Shown: positions 44,507 to 53,868, counted from the stretch's first letter. The stretch: 64,000 nt of DNA from Stenotrophomonas rhizophila (GCF_003751305.1 NZ_RJKV01000001.1:911586-975585), one strand, 5' to 3'. Program-made: numbers and translations. Notes: generated by a model not told the origin, from the sequence alone.

Positions 44507-45229
44507 TCAGTCACACCAGTGGACGCGCAGTTTCGCGCCGTCGAGATCGATCGCATTGAGGATGGGATACAGCTGCGGATTGTTGCTTTCCAGCGCGTGC
44601 TTGAGCACTTCCAGCTTCTGCTTGCCACGCAGCAGCAACAGGCGCTGGCGGCTCTGCTTCAAGCCATGCGGGGTGAGGGTGATGCGCAGCGGCCACTGAT
44701 TGGCACCGGGGCAGCCGGTGGCGTCCAGCGCTGCGTAGGGCAGGGTGCTTTCCAATGCGCGGGTCAGATCCTTCGAACCCGGGAACAGCGAGGCGGTGTG
44801 GCCGTCGTTGCCCATGCCGATCACGCTCAGGCACGGCCGCTGGCTGTGCTGGGCCTGCAGGTTGGCGCTGTAGACGCATTCGGGCAGCGGCTTGCCGACC
44901 CGCACCAGCGGATCGAAATGCGCGCCTTCGGCACGGGTGAGGAAACTCTCCCGCACCAGCCAGGCATTGCTGTCGCGATCCTGCGGAGACAGCCAGCGCT
45001 CATCGACCAGGCTCACTTCCACCCGGTCCCATTGAACGTCCAGCTCGGCCAGTGCCTGGTAGATCGGCGCCGGCGTGGTGCCGCCGGAGAGCAGCATGCG
45101 CGCCCGGCCGAATTCGGCAATGTCACGGTTGAGCTCGGCGGCCATTTCAGCGGCCACGGCCTCGATCCAGCCATCGGCATCGCCATGGCGGATCAGGGTG
45201 AAACGATCGGACGTATCCAGGGTATTCAT
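44507..45229 (-). CDS. pgl: 6-phosphogluconolactonase
   Basis: Hydrolyses 6-phosphogluconolactone to 6-phosphogluconate. The 240-residue product is of the DevB/SOL type. It has LLSGGTTPAPIYQALA near 47-62, VSLVDERWL with the catalytic-region Asp-Glu, and GMGNDGHTASLFPGS near 140-154. Its start overlaps the glk stop (ATGA), so it is translationally coupled. It is shorter than E. coli Pgl, which belongs to a different family. Confidence 0.95.
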   Translation of the reverse strand: MNTLDTSDRFTLIRHGDADGWIEAVAAEMAAELNRDIAEFGRARMLLSGGTTPAPIYQALAELDVQWDRVEVSLVDERWLSPQDRDSNAWLVRESFLTRAEGAHFDPLVRVGKPLPECVYSANLQAQHSQRPCLSVIGMGNDGHTASLFPGSKDLTRALESTLPYAALDATGCPGANQWPLRITLTPHGLKQSRQRLLLLRGKQKLEVLKHALESNNPQLYPILNAIDLDGAKLRVHWCD

Positions 45230-46233
45230 GCAGTGCCTCCCGGCAGATCGCGTTCCACATCCGCCGCATACGCGGCCGCGCCGAGCAGGCCCGGGCTGGG
45301 GTGCATCACGGCCAGTGACGGCACCTTGGACATGATCGAAGAGAAGCGGCCCTTGTGTTCAAAGCGCTGGCGGAAGCCGGAGTGCTGCAGTGAATCCAGC
45401 ATCTTCGGCACCAGGCCGCCGGTCAGGAACACGCCATCCCAGGCGCCCTGCATCAGCACCAGGTCACCGGCGATCGCGCCGAACACCGCGCAGAACACAT
45501 CCACGGTCCGCATCGCCTGCGGGTCGCCATGCAGCGCACGCGCGGTGACGTCCACCGGCTGCAGCTGGCCCGGGTCGATGCCGGCCATCTCGCACACCGC
45601 GCGATGGATGTTGACCAGCCCGGGGCCACAGATCAGGCGCTCATTGGAGACACGGCCGAACTGCTCGGAGAGGATCTCCAGAATACGGATCTCTTCCGGC
45701 GTGCCCGGCGGGAAGCTGACGTGGCCACCCTCGGTTTCCAGCGGATAGCAGCGGCCGTGGCGCAGGATCAAGCCGCCCACGCCCAGCCCGGTGCCCGGAC
45801 CGATCACCGCATAGTTGCGCGGCTGGCCGGGCTTGCCCGGCACCCACGCTGCGCCGCCGACCTGGATCACGTCCTGCGGCTGCAGCAGCGAAATGGCCAT
45901 CGCCTGGGCGGCGAAGTCGTTGATCAGGTGCAGTTCGTCGAAGCCGAGCATGTGCGCGGTGCGCATGCGCGAAATCACCCAGGGGTGATTGGTGATGCGC
46001 GCCTCGTCGCCGTCCACGCGGCCGGCCACGGCGAACACGCCGCGTTTGGCCTGCGCGCCGATCTCTTCCAGGTAATGGCGTGCCGCTTCACCCAGCGAGG
46101 GGAACTCGGCGACGCGGAACTCGCGGATGCTGTCCTGCTGCAGCGGGGCATCGAGTGAGGTATCGGCAAGCGCGAAGCGTGCGTTGGTACCGCCGATGTC
46201 CGCCACGAGGACCGGTTGGGACACCAGCGTCAT
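45226..46233 (-). CDS. glk: glucokinase
   Basis: Phosphorylates glucose with ATP. The ATG at 46233 overlaps the zwf stop; a longer open frame to 46305 is not needed. The 335-residue product has the ATP phosphate loop VADIGGTNARFAL (about 10-22), the catalytic Asp in HLINDFAAQA (near 106), VIGPGTGLGVGGL, and ETEGGHVSFPP. The family is the hexokinase-like bacterial Glk. Placement inside the Entner-Doudoroff operon means free glucose can be taken to pyruvate by one transcript, which fits glucose entry by the symporter at 35213. Confidence 0.95.
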   Translation of the reverse strand: MTLVSQPVLVADIGGTNARFALADTSLDAPLQQDSIREFRVAEFPSLGEAARHYLEEIGAQAKRGVFAVAGRVDGDEARITNHPWVISRMRTAHMLGFDELHLINDFAAQAMAISLLQPQDVIQVGGAAWVPGKPGQPRNYAVIGPGTGLGVGGLILRHGRCYPLETEGGHVSFPPGTPEEIRILEILSEQFGRVSNERLICGPGLVNIHRAVCEMAGIDPGQLQPVDVTARALHGDPQAMRTVDVFCAVFGAIAGDLVLMQGAWDGVFLTGGLVPKMLDSLQHSGFRQRFEHKGRFSSIMSKVPSLAVMHPSPGLLGAAAYAADVERDLPGGTA

Positions 46234-47669
46234 GCCTGGCCACCACGGCCAGCCTCGGCATCCACATCGGCCGGCAGGAAGCCAGCCGCTTCCTGCGGTC
46301 CCCATTCACCAGCCGGGTAGGGCTGCAGCGGCAGGCTGGCCGCTTTCCAGGCATCGCTGACGCTGTCGATCCAGGCCCAGGCGGCGCGCACTTCGTCATC
46401 GCGCACGAACAGCGCATGGTTGCCGTTGAAGGCATCCAGGAACAGGCGTTCATAGGCGATGCGGCGATGCAGGCCGGTGGGTACGGACAGTTCCAGTTCC
46501 AGCGGGTGCAGTTCCAGCGCGCCCCATTCCGGGCCCGCCAACGAGCTCATCAGGCCCAGCTCGATGTTCTCCTGTGGCTGCAGCTGGAAGGTGATGCGGT
46601 TCGGCGTGGCGTTGCCGCGGGCTGGACGTTCGAACAGCCAATGCGTGACCGGCTTGAGGTTGACCACCACGCGCGTGGTGCGCTCGGCCAGGCGCTTGCC
46701 GGTGACCAGGTGGAACGGCACACCACTCCAGCGCCAGTTGTCGATATGCGCGGTGACCCCGGCGAAGGTTTCCACGTCGCTGCCTTCCGGCGGCTGGTAG
46801 GCCTGCGCAGGCTGCCCGTTGATGGTGCCGGCGGTATAGCGGCCGCGCACGCTGTCACGTGCGGCGTGCTTGGCGTCCAGCGGGCGCAGGGCGCGCAGCA
46901 CTTTGACCTTTTCATCGCGGATGCGGTCGGCTTCCAGCGACGCTGGCGGTTCCATCGCGACCAGGCACAGCAGCTGCAGGATGTGGCTCTGGACCATGTC
47001 GCGCAGTGCGCCGGAGCGGGCGTAGTACGCGTCACGGCCATCCACACCCTCGCTCTCGGCGACCAGGATGTGCACCGATTCGATGTAGTTGCGGTTCCAG
47101 ACCGCCTCGAGCAGCGTGTTGCCGAAGCGCAGCGCGATCAGGTTCTGGACCGCGGCCTTGCCCAGGTAGTGATCCAGGCGGAACACGCGGTCTTCGTCGA
47201 TCCACTGGCCGATGGTGGAGATGATCTCCTCGGCGCTGGCGCTGTCGCTGCCGATCGGCTTTTCCAGCATCAGCCGGTGCGGTGCGGCCAGTGCGCCGCC
47301 CTTGGCCAGACCTTCGCAGGTGGAGATGTACAGGCCCGGCGGAATCGCCAGGTAGCTCACGCAGTGGCGGTCGACCAGGTCATGCACCGATTCGGCCACG
47401 GACTCGGGATTGCGCAGGTCCACCGAGCGGTAGTCGATGCGCTGCAGCAGCGAGTGGATGTCGTCCTGGCTGGCCATCGGCATGGCCTGCTGCAGGCGCG
47501 GCCGCAGGATCTCGCGGAAGGCCTCGGTGTCGTGCGGCGACAATGCCAGCGCACGGACCTTGAAGTCTTCGGGGAGCAGACCGTCGCCGAGCAATCGCAG
47601 CAGCGAGGGGAACAGATAGCGCTGGGCCAGGTCACCTGTGGCGCCAAACAGGAAAAGGGTGTCGTGCAT
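46230..47669 (-). CDS. zwf: glucose-6-phosphate dehydrogenase
   Basis: Oxidises glucose 6-phosphate to the lactone with NADP or NAD. The preferred start is the ATG at 47669 (MHDTLFLFG), giving 479 residues; an in-frame ATG at 47696 adds nine. The coenzyme site FLFGATGDLAQRYLFP is near 6-21, EKPIGSD near 142, and the catalytic RLDHYLGKAAVQN block near 173-185. It is the first gene of the operon and divergent from an ABC ATPase gene. The 320-bp gap upstream (47670-47989) holds no other supported gene, only the dyad at 47844. Confidence 0.95.
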   Translation of the reverse strand: MHDTLFLFGATGDLAQRYLFPSLLRLLGDGLLPEDFKVRALALSPHDTEAFREILRPRLQQAMPMASQDDIHSLLQRIDYRSVDLRNPESVAESVHDLVDRHCVSYLAIPPGLYISTCEGLAKGGALAAPHRLMLEKPIGSDSASAEEIISTIGQWIDEDRVFRLDHYLGKAAVQNLIALRFGNTLLEAVWNRNYIESVHILVAESEGVDGRDAYYARSGALRDMVQSHILQLLCLVAMEPPASLEADRIRDEKVKVLRALRPLDAKHAARDSVRGRYTAGTINGQPAQAYQPPEGSDVETFAGVTAHIDNWRWSGVPFHLVTGKRLAERTTRVVVNLKPVTHWLFERPARGNATPNRITFQLQPQENIELGLMSSLAGPEWGALELHPLELELSVPTGLHRRIAYERLFLDAFNGNHALFVRDDEVRAAWAWIDSVSDAWKAASLPLQPYPAGEWGPQEAAGFLPADVDAEAGRGGQA

Positions 47670-47843
47670 CGCTCGAGTTTCAGATCCGGGTGACATCGTT
47701 GTCAATCGCTTCTCGTCTATGTTCTCGGGGGTCGGGCGGGGTAGCTTGTCTGCCCGACATGATGGCCTGCCGACCCGGTGTCGGGAGAGATTTCGCATCC
47801 TCCCCGGCAATCAGGTCACGGCCGACCATCGGATAGTGCCACG

Positions 47844-47880
47844 TGAAAACGTTTACATGGCAGAATGCGCAGACTGTATT
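47844..47880 (+). promoter_or_regulatory. AAACGTTT dyad over a possible ABC-ATPase promoter
   Basis: TGAAAACGTTTACA (47844-47857) is a 14-base palindrome with one mismatched pair, of the kind bound by LacI-family repressors. TTTACA (47852-47857) can be a -35, with TGTATT (47875-47880) as a weak -10 at 17-bp spacing, so a bound protein would block it. It lies in the gap between zwf and the ATPase gene and might act on either. No LacI gene is in the window. Confidence 0.45.
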
Positions 47881-47989
47881 CGATTGCAGTGGTCGCCGTC
47901 ATGCGGCACCACGCCATCGACCTGCCATCGGGAGGGCCGAAGGCAGTTCCGCATAACAGCCCGGAGACCGGGCGGACTGGAATGGTGAT

Positions 47990-49081
47990 ATGGCAAAAGT
48001 GCAGCTGCAGGGCGTTCGCAAGGTCTATGACAACGGTCAGGTGGCCGTGCAGGGCGCAACCTTCGAAGTGGCCGATGGTGAGTTGATGGTGCTGGTGGGG
48101 CCGTCGGGGTGTGGCAAGTCCACACTGCTGCGCATGGTCGCCGGCCTGGAAGAGATCAGTGGCGGCACGCTGACGATCGGCGACCGCGTGGTCAACGACG
48201 TGGCGCCCAAGGATCGCGACATCGCGATGGTGTTCCAGAGCTACGCGCTGTACCCGCACATGACCGTGGCCGAGAACCTGGCCTTCGGCCTGAAACTGCG
48301 CGGCCACGACAAGGCGACGATCAGCAAGCGGGTCAGCGAGGCGGCCGAAACGCTGGGCCTGACCGACATGCTGGACAAGCTGCCCAAGGCGATGTCCGGT
48401 GGTCAGCGTCAGCGCGTTGCGCTGGGTCGCGCCCTGGTGCGTGAGCCGGCGGTGTTCCTGCTCGATGAGCCGCTGTCCAACCTGGATGCCAAGCTGCGCC
48501 ACAGCGTGCGCACGGAAATCGCGCAGCTGCACCGCAAGCTGGGCACCACCATGATCTACGTGACGCATGACCAGGTCGAAGCCATGACCCTGGGCCAGCG
48601 CATCGTGGTGCTCAAGGATGGTGTCATCCAGCAGATCGATACGCCGATGGCGCTGTATGACCGTCCGGCCAACCTGTTCGTGGCCGGCTTCCTCGGCAGC
48701 CCGGCGATGAACGTGCTGCGTGGCACTCTGCAGCGCACCGAGAACGGGTTTGCGGTGCAGGACACGGCGCTGACCGCGCCGCTGGGCCAGGCGCGTATCG
48801 CGCAGGACTGGGTCGGCAAGGCGATTGCCGTGGGCGTGCGCCCGGAGCATCTGCAGCCTGCCGCTGCCGGTGATGCGACCGCCTTCGAGGCGATGATCGA
48901 CGGCATCGAACCGGTCGGCAACGAGATCTTCGTCAACATGACCAGTGGCGGCCAGCCGTTGGTGATGCGCGTGGCGCCGCAGGCGTTGCCGTCCGTCGGT
49001 GAGCCGATCCGGGTGGCGATCCAGCCGCAGGGTCTGCACTTCTTCGACGCAGGCACCGGCGAGCGCTTGAACGACGCGTAA
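47990..49081 (+). CDS. MalK/UgpC/MsmK-type ABC transporter ATPase
   Basis: ATPase subunit for carbohydrate ABC importers. The 363-residue product has Walker A GPSGCGKST (about 38-46), Q-loop MVFQSYALYPHM, signature MSGGQRQRVALGRAL (about 134-148), Walker B VFLLDEPLSNLDA, the H-loop THD, and a C-terminal TOBE domain (about 240-360, VGVRPEHL). No permease or binding-protein gene is near. Such orphan ATPases can serve several sugar importers, as MsmK and MsmX do. It is divergent from zwf, with a repressor-like dyad before it. Confidence 0.9.
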   Translation: MAKVQLQGVRKVYDNGQVAVQGATFEVADGELMVLVGPSGCGKSTLLRMVAGLEEISGGTLTIGDRVVNDVAPKDRDIAMVFQSYALYPHMTVAENLAFGLKLRGHDKATISKRVSEAAETLGLTDMLDKLPKAMSGGQRQRVALGRALVREPAVFLLDEPLSNLDAKLRHSVRTEIAQLHRKLGTTMIYVTHDQVEAMTLGQRIVVLKDGVIQQIDTPMALYDRPANLFVAGFLGSPAMNVLRGTLQRTENGFAVQDTALTAPLGQARIAQDWVGKAIAVGVRPEHLQPAAAGDATAFEAMIDGIEPVGNEIFVNMTSGGQPLVMRVAPQALPSVGEPIRVAIQPQGLHFFDAGTGERLNDA

Positions 49082-49104
49082 CGCGCGGAGGGGGTTACGG
49101 GGTT

Positions 49105-49161
49105 CGCCGACCAGCGGTCGGCGCCTACCCGGGCGGCAGGTCACGACCGCTGGTCGTGACC
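49105..49161. repeat. GTAG palindrome plus second hairpin between convergent genes
   Basis: On the minus strand, GTAG (49128-49125) precedes the palindrome GCCGACC-GCT-GGTCGGC. Next to it, 49139-49161 is a second perfect hairpin, GGTCACGACC-GCT-GGTCGTGACC, lacking the GTAG head. They fill the gap between the ATPase gene and ygfZ, which converge, and may act as a bidirectional terminator. Confidence 0.65.
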
Positions 49162-49168
49162 GCGATGC

Positions 49169-50038
49169 TTACCGCGCCAGACCGTCCAGCAACGGCAGGT
49201 GGGCGGCTTCAACCCCGCCGACCGTCAACGGCTCCGGCGCGATCTCCAGCGGCAGCACGGCCAGGGCCAGGTCACCGGCCACCGAGGCCACCGTGCCGAT
49301 CCCCGCCGCGTTCTGGTGCACCTGCGTGCCGCTGGTCGTGCCCTCCACGACCCGCAGCAGCTGCAGGGCGCGCTTGGCCTTGCCGAGGAAATGGGTGCGG
49401 GCCACGATTTCCTGGCCCGGGTAGCAGCCCTTCTTGACGCTGTACCCGTTCAGGCGGTCCAGCCCGAGCTGCTGCGGCGTCCACTGCTCGCGCTGATCGG
49501 CATCCAGGCGCGGCAGGCCGTAGCGCAGATCGGACTGGCGCCAGGCCAGCGCGATATCCGCGCTGTCGGCCGCGGCGGCCACGGCATCGGCCGCACCGAT
49601 CCGCAGGCTGCGCGGAAGTGCATCGCTGCCCAGGTCCAGTTCGAGGTTTTCGCCGGCAAGTTGCGCAATCGCGGCGCCGGAGGCCGATTCCGGCGCGGTG
49701 AAGCTCGCCACCACGGCGAGGTCATCGCGCACCTCGATCCGCACCTTGCGGCGGAACACGAAACGCTGCAACTGCGACGCAATCGCATCGGCGTCACCAT
49801 CGGCGAGCACCAGCACGATGCGCTCCTCCTCCAGCCGCAACAGCTGGAACACAGCAATGGTGCGGCCCTTGGCCGTCAGCCAGGCGCTCCACTGCCAATG
49901 CCGCAGGGGCAGGGCGGTGACGTCGCTTGAGAATTGGGCATGGGCGAACGCGGCCGCATCGGCACCGCTGAGGCTGAGCAGCTGGTGACCGGGGAGGCGC
50001 GAAAAGCCGGCGAAATCGGAGGGCAGGTTGTCAGGCAC
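49169..50038 (-). CDS. ygfZ: YgfZ/GcvT-fold iron-sulfur maturation protein
   Basis: Folate-binding protein needed for assembly or repair of certain iron-sulfur enzymes. A GTG at 50038 gives 289 residues and fits the family start; the frame is open further, to 50143, but without a better start. The family signature KGCYPGQEIVART (about 193-205) holds the conserved Cys. N- and C-terminal parts show the GcvT-like domain arrangement. It is divergent from the sdh operon, whose iron-sulfur subunit SdhB could be a client, and its GTG lies inside the sdh promoter. Confidence 0.88.
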   Translation of the reverse strand: MPDNLPSDFAGFSRLPGHQLLSLSGADAAAFAHAQFSSDVTALPLRHWQWSAWLTAKGRTIAVFQLLRLEEERIVLVLADGDADAIASQLQRFVFRRKVRIEVRDDLAVVASFTAPESASGAAIAQLAGENLELDLGSDALPRSLRIGAADAVAAAADSADIALAWRQSDLRYGLPRLDADQREQWTPQQLGLDRLNGYSVKKGCYPGQEIVARTHFLGKAKRALQLLRVVEGTTSGTQVHQNAAGIGTVASVAGDLALAVLPLEIAPEPLTVGGVEAAHLPLLDGLAR

Positions 50039-50056
50039 GTGAACGGGGTCTAAAAT
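50028..50056 (+). promoter_or_regulatory. sigma70-type promoter of the sdh operon
   Basis: TTGTCA (50028-50033), 17 bases, TAAAAT (50051-50056); each hexamer differs from consensus by one base. The transcript would start near 50063, about 15 bases before the SDHAF4-like gene. The promoter covers the divergent ygfZ start. Confidence 0.65.
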
Positions 50057-50077
50057 TTGTGCGTTGCGAGAACACCC

Positions 50078-50251
50078 ATGATAGGCCAAACAACCCCCAC
50101 TCCAGATTCTGAAGCTGAAGGCACGCTGGTACCGGAGGAGCAACCGCTCCCCGAGACGCCGGCAGTGCCTTTGGAAATCGGCGGCCGCGGCGGACTTGAT
50201 CCGGTGCGGTACGGAGATTGGGAAAAAAACGGACGCTGCATCGATTTTTGA
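50078..50251 (+). CDS. SDHAF4-like small protein (DUF1674)
   Basis: A 57-residue protein starting at ATG 50078. Its C-terminal half, EIGGRGGLDPVRYGDWEKNG followed by RCIDF, is the conserved core of DUF1674, the family of mitochondrial SDHAF4, which binds newly flavinylated succinate dehydrogenase flavoprotein before complex assembly. The N-terminal half is Pro/Glu-rich and looks disordered. It is the first gene behind the sdh promoter, 56 bp before sdhC, which supports the same job in this bacterium. Its small size makes it easy to miss. Confidence 0.85.
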   Translation: MIGQTTPTPDSEAEGTLVPEEQPLPETPAVPLEIGGRGGLDPVRYGDWEKNGRCIDF

Positions 50252-50307
50252 TCAGCATTGAGCCAACGCGGCATTGTGCCGCCCAGCCGAGATAACGAGC
50301 CCAGCGA

Positions 50308-50700
50308 ATGGCCGCCAGAGAACGTCCCCTTTCCCCGCACCTTCAGGTGTATCGCTGGCAGATTCAGATGGCCACCTCGATCCTGCATCGAGCGACCGGC
50401 ATCTTTCTGTCTGTTGGAGCCCTGATCATTGCCGGCGGCCTGCTCGCCCTGATGATGGGTCCTGAATCCTGGAACTGCTTCACCGGCCACGCCGGCAGCT
50501 GGTACGGCAAGCTCTTCCTGTTCGCCTGGACCTGGTCCTTCGCCTACCACCTGTGCAATGGCATCCGCCATATCGTGCAGGACTTCGCGATCGGCTTCTC
50601 CATCCCCGCCTTCGTGCGCAGCAGCTGGGTCTCGGTCTTCGCCAGCCTGGTGATCACCGCCCTGATCTGGGCCTATGTCTTCATGGGAGCGGCCGCATGA
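50308..50700 (+). CDS. sdhC: succinate dehydrogenase cytochrome b556 subunit
   Basis: Membrane anchor of complex II, carrying haem b and part of the quinone site. The 130-residue product has the family lead RPLSPHLQVYRW (about 6-17) and three membrane helices. The haem-ligand His is in AYHLCNGIRHIVQD (about 79-92), with the SILHRATG segment near the quinone pocket. It overlaps sdhD by four bases (ATGA). Confidence 0.95.
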   Translation: MAARERPLSPHLQVYRWQIQMATSILHRATGIFLSVGALIIAGGLLALMMGPESWNCFTGHAGSWYGKLFLFAWTWSFAYHLCNGIRHIVQDFAIGFSIPAFVRSSWVSVFASLVITALIWAYVFMGAAA

Positions 50701-51083
50701 ACAAGTACCGTACCCCGCTGAAGAACGTGCGTGGCCTGGGCGCCGCCAAGACCGGCACCGAACACTTCGTGATGCAGCGCCTGACCGCCACCGCGCTGGT
50801 CGGCCTGACCATCTGGTTCCTGGTGTTCGTGCTGAGCCTGATCGGTGCCGATTACGTGACCGCCACCGACGCGGTGTCCAAGCCGTGGAATGCGGTGCTG
50901 CTGGTCGGCTTCCTGGTCGCGATGTTCTGGCATGCCCAGCTCGGCCTGCAGGTCGTGCTGGAAGACTACATCCACAATTCGCTGCTGGCCCTGGCGCTGC
51001 AGACGACGGTGAAGTTCATCGCCGTGCTCGGCGCGATCGTCAGTGTGTTTGCGGTCGCCCGCATTACGCTCGGCGTTGCCTGA
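50697..51083 (+). CDS. sdhD: succinate dehydrogenase hydrophobic membrane anchor subunit
   Basis: Second membrane anchor of complex II, 128 residues with three predicted helices. Conserved features are KNVRGLGAAKTGTEHFVMQR at 8-27 and the FWHAQLGLQVVLEDYIHN stretch (about 80-97) with the His and Asp-Tyr pair of the haem/quinone region. The ATG at 50697 sits in the sdhC stop. sdhA follows after 31 bp. Confidence 0.93.
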   Translation: MNKYRTPLKNVRGLGAAKTGTEHFVMQRLTATALVGLTIWFLVFVLSLIGADYVTATDAVSKPWNAVLLVGFLVAMFWHAQLGLQVVLEDYIHNSLLALALQTTVKFIAVLGAIVSVFAVARITLGVA

Positions 51084-51114
51084 GTCCAGGCACCAAGACA
51101 GGAATCCAGATTAG

Positions 51115-52905
51115 ATGTCCGCTTACAAGATTACGGAACACAAGTACGACATGGTCGTGGTCGGCGCCGGCGGTGCTGGCCTGCGCGCTACGTTCGGTCT
51201 TGCCGCCAAGGGCCTGCAGACGGTCTGCCTGACCAAGGTCTTCCCGACCCGTTCGCACACCGTGGCCGCGCAGGGCGGTATTTCCGCCGCGCTGGGCAAC
51301 ATGGGCGAAGACGACTGGCGCTACCACTTCTTCGACACCATCAAGGGTTCGGATTGGCTGGGTGACCAGGACGCCATCGAGTACATGTGCCGCGAAGCGA
51401 TCCCGGCCATCATCGAACTGGAACACTACGGTGTGCCGTTCAGCCGTACCGAAGAAGGCAAGATCTACCAGCGCCCGTTCGGCGGCATGACCACCAAGTA
51501 CGGCGAAGGCCCGTCCGCGCAGCGCACCTGCGCCGCCGCCGACCGTACCGGCCACGCCATGCTGCACACGCTGTACCAGCAGTCGCTGGCGCACAACGCG
51601 CGCTTCATGATCGAGTACTTCGCCCTCGACCTGATCTTCGATGACGAAGGCGTCTGCCGCGGCGTGCTCGCGCTGGACATGGCCGACGGCTCGCTGCACC
51701 TGTTCCGCGCCCATGGCGTGGTGCTGGCCACCGGCGGCTACGGCCGCGCCTACTTCAGCGCCACCTCGGCCCACACCTGCACCGGCGACGGCGGCGGTCT
51801 GGTCATGCGTGCCGGCCTGCCGATGCAGGACATGGAGTTCGTGCAGTTCCACCCGACCGGTATCTATGGCGCGGGCTGCCTGATCACCGAAGGCGTGCGT
51901 GGCGAAGGCGGCATCCTGCGCAACAGCAACGGCGAGCGCTTCATGGAGCGCTATGCACCGCACTACAAGGATCTGGCCTCGCGCGACGTGGTGTCGCGTT
52001 CGATGACCATCGAGATCCGCGAAGGCCGCGGCGTCGGCGAGCACAAGGATCACATCCTGCTCGACCTGACCCATCTCGGCCCGGGCGTCATCGACGACAA
52101 GCTGCCTGGCATCGCTGAAAGCGCCCGCATCTTCGCCGGCGTGGACGTGCACAAGCAGCCGATTCCGGTCATCCCGACCGTGCACTACAACATGGGCGGC
52201 ATCCCGACCAACTACCACGGCGAAGTCGTGCGCAAGGTCGGCGACAACCCCGATGCGGTCGTGCCGGGCCTGTACGCCATCGGCGAAGCGGCCTGCGTGT
52301 CCGTGCACGGCGCCAACCGCCTGGGCTCGAACTCGCTGCTGGATCTGGTCGTGTTCGGCCGTGCGGTGGCCAACCGCTGCGCGGACACCATCAAGTCCGG
52401 CGCACCGCACAAGACCCTGCCGTCCGATGCCTGCGACAAGGCCCTGGGCCTGCTCGACAAGCTGCGTTACGCGAACGGCGACACCCCGACCTCGGTCATC
52501 CGCGATCGCATGCAGCGCACCATGCAGAACGACGCGGCGGTGTTCCGTACCAGCAAGACGCTGGAAGAGGGCTGCACCAAGATGGCCGAGATCTTCGACT
52601 CCTTCCAGGACGTCAAGGTCTCCGACCGTTCGCTGGTGTGGAACTCGGACCTGATCGAAACCTACGAGCTGAACAACCTGCTGCTCAATGCGGTGGCGAC
52701 GATCAACTCGGCCGAACAGCGCAAGGAAAGCCGCGGCGCGCATGCGCATGAGGACTTCCCGGACCGCGACGACGTCAACTGGCAGAAGCACACGCTGGTC
52801 AACGTCGACGAGAACGGCAAGTGCGAGTTCGACTACCGTCCGGTCCACATGTACACGCTGAGCAAGGACGTGGACGTCGTCCCGCCCAAGCCGCGCGTTT
52901 ACTAA
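51115..52905 (+). CDS. sdhA: succinate dehydrogenase flavoprotein subunit
   Basis: Catalytic subunit of complex II, oxidising succinate to fumarate with covalent FAD. The 596-residue product has the dinucleotide fold [17 protein letters not shown] (15-31), the FAD-linking His in SHTVAAQGG (about 45-53), [14 protein letters not shown], the active-site region [17 protein letters not shown], and [19 protein letters not shown] near the C-terminal third. Size equals the E. coli enzyme within a few residues. A 163-bp gap separates it from sdhB. Confidence 0.97.
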   Translation: MSAYKITEHKYDMVVVGAGGAGLRATFGLAAKGLQTVCLTKVFPTRSHTVAAQGGISAALGNMGEDDWRYHFFDTIKGSDWLGDQDAIEYMCREAIPAIIELEHYGVPFSRTEEGKIYQRPFGGMTTKYGEGPSAQRTCAAADRTGHAMLHTLYQQSLAHNARFMIEYFALDLIFDDEGVCRGVLALDMADGSLHLFRAHGVVLATGGYGRAYFSATSAHTCTGDGGGLVMRAGLPMQDMEFVQFHPTGIYGAGCLITEGVRGEGGILRNSNGERFMERYAPHYKDLASRDVVSRSMTIEIREGRGVGEHKDHILLDLTHLGPGVIDDKLPGIAESARIFAGVDVHKQPIPVIPTVHYNMGGIPTNYHGEVVRKVGDNPDAVVPGLYAIGEAACVSVHGANRLGSNSLLDLVVFGRAVANRCADTIKSGAPHKTLPSDACDKALGLLDKLRYANGDTPTSVIRDRMQRTMQNDAAVFRTSKTLEEGCTKMAEIFDSFQDVKVSDRSLVWNSDLIETYELNNLLLNAVATINSAEQRKESRGAHAHEDFPDRDDVNWQKHTLVNVDENGKCEFDYRPVHMYTLSKDVDVVPPKPRVY

Positions 52906-53068
52906 GAGACCTGCGGCATGACCTCCGTCCACGCAGCGCTCGCCACCGCCACCACCCGCACGGGTGGGGTGGTGCGTGCGCCGCGGGCCGGTGGTGTCGA
53001 CTTCCTCATCTTCCGTGCTACCCGCGCCTGCCCTGCAGCGCGAGCCGCCTGAGCCAACGAGAACAGCC

Positions 53069-53854
53069 ATGGCCGAGTTTTCCCTCCCCAAGAATTCCAA
53101 GATCGGAAAGGGCAAGCACTTCCCCGCCCAGACCGGTGCGAAGAACACCCGCACCTTCAAGATCTACCGCTGGAGTCCCGACGACGACAGCAATCCGCGC
53201 ACCGATACGTATGAGATCGATCTGGACGCCTGCGGCCCGATGGTCCTGGACGCGCTGATCAAGATCAAGAACGAGATCGATCCGACCCTGACCTTCCGCC
53301 GTTCGTGCCGCGAGGGCATCTGCGGTTCGTGCGCGATGAACATCGACGGCACCAACACGCTGGCCTGCACCCGCGCGATTGCCGATTGCGGCAAGGCCGA
53401 AGTGCCGATCTACCCGCTGCCGCACATGAGCGTGGTCAAGGATCTGGTGCCGGACCTGACCCACTTCTACGCGCAGTACGCCTCGATCAAGCCGTGGATC
53501 CGCACCCAGACCCCGCCGCCGCCGGATCGTGAGCGCCTGCAGTCGCCGGAAGACCGCAAGAAGCTCGATGGCCTGTACGAGTGCATCCTGTGCGCGTGCT
53601 GCTCGACCAGCTGCCCGAGCTACTGGTGGAACGGCGAGCGTTACCTGGGTCCGGCGATCCTGCTGCAGGCCTACCGCTGGATCATCGACTCGCGCGATGA
53701 AGACACCGGTGCGCGCCTGGACGAGCTGGAAGACCCGTTCAAGCTGTACCGCTGCCACACCATCATGAACTGCTCGCGGACCTGCCCGAAGGGCCTGAAC
53801 CCGGCGCTGGCCATTGCTGAGATCAAGAAGCTGATGATGGCGCGTCGCGCCTGA
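53069..53854 (+). CDS. sdhB: succinate dehydrogenase iron-sulfur subunit
   Basis: Electron-transfer subunit of complex II with three clusters. The ATG at 53069 gives 261 residues. In order: the 2Fe-2S ligands in [14 protein letters not shown] and LAC (about 77-104), the 4Fe-4S ligands in [12 protein letters not shown] (about 172-183), and the 3Fe-4S site in [17 protein letters not shown] (about 230-246). The frame is open upstream across the sdhA-sdhB gap, but the family N terminus starts here. Confidence 0.97.
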   Translation: MAEFSLPKNSKIGKGKHFPAQTGAKNTRTFKIYRWSPDDDSNPRTDTYEIDLDACGPMVLDALIKIKNEIDPTLTFRRSCREGICGSCAMNIDGTNTLACTRAIADCGKAEVPIYPLPHMSVVKDLVPDLTHFYAQYASIKPWIRTQTPPPPDRERLQSPEDRKKLDGLYECILCACCSTSCPSYWWNGERYLGPAILLQAYRWIIDSRDEDTGARLDELEDPFKLYRCHTIMNCSRTCPKGLNPALAIAEIKKLMMARRA

Positions 53855-53868
53855 TCCAGACGTGCCCT

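Noticed and set aside
42992-45748. A 918-codon plus-strand open frame over edd, pgl and glk
   Set aside because: It crosses three well-supported minus-strand genes and has the amino-acid bias of an antisense frame.
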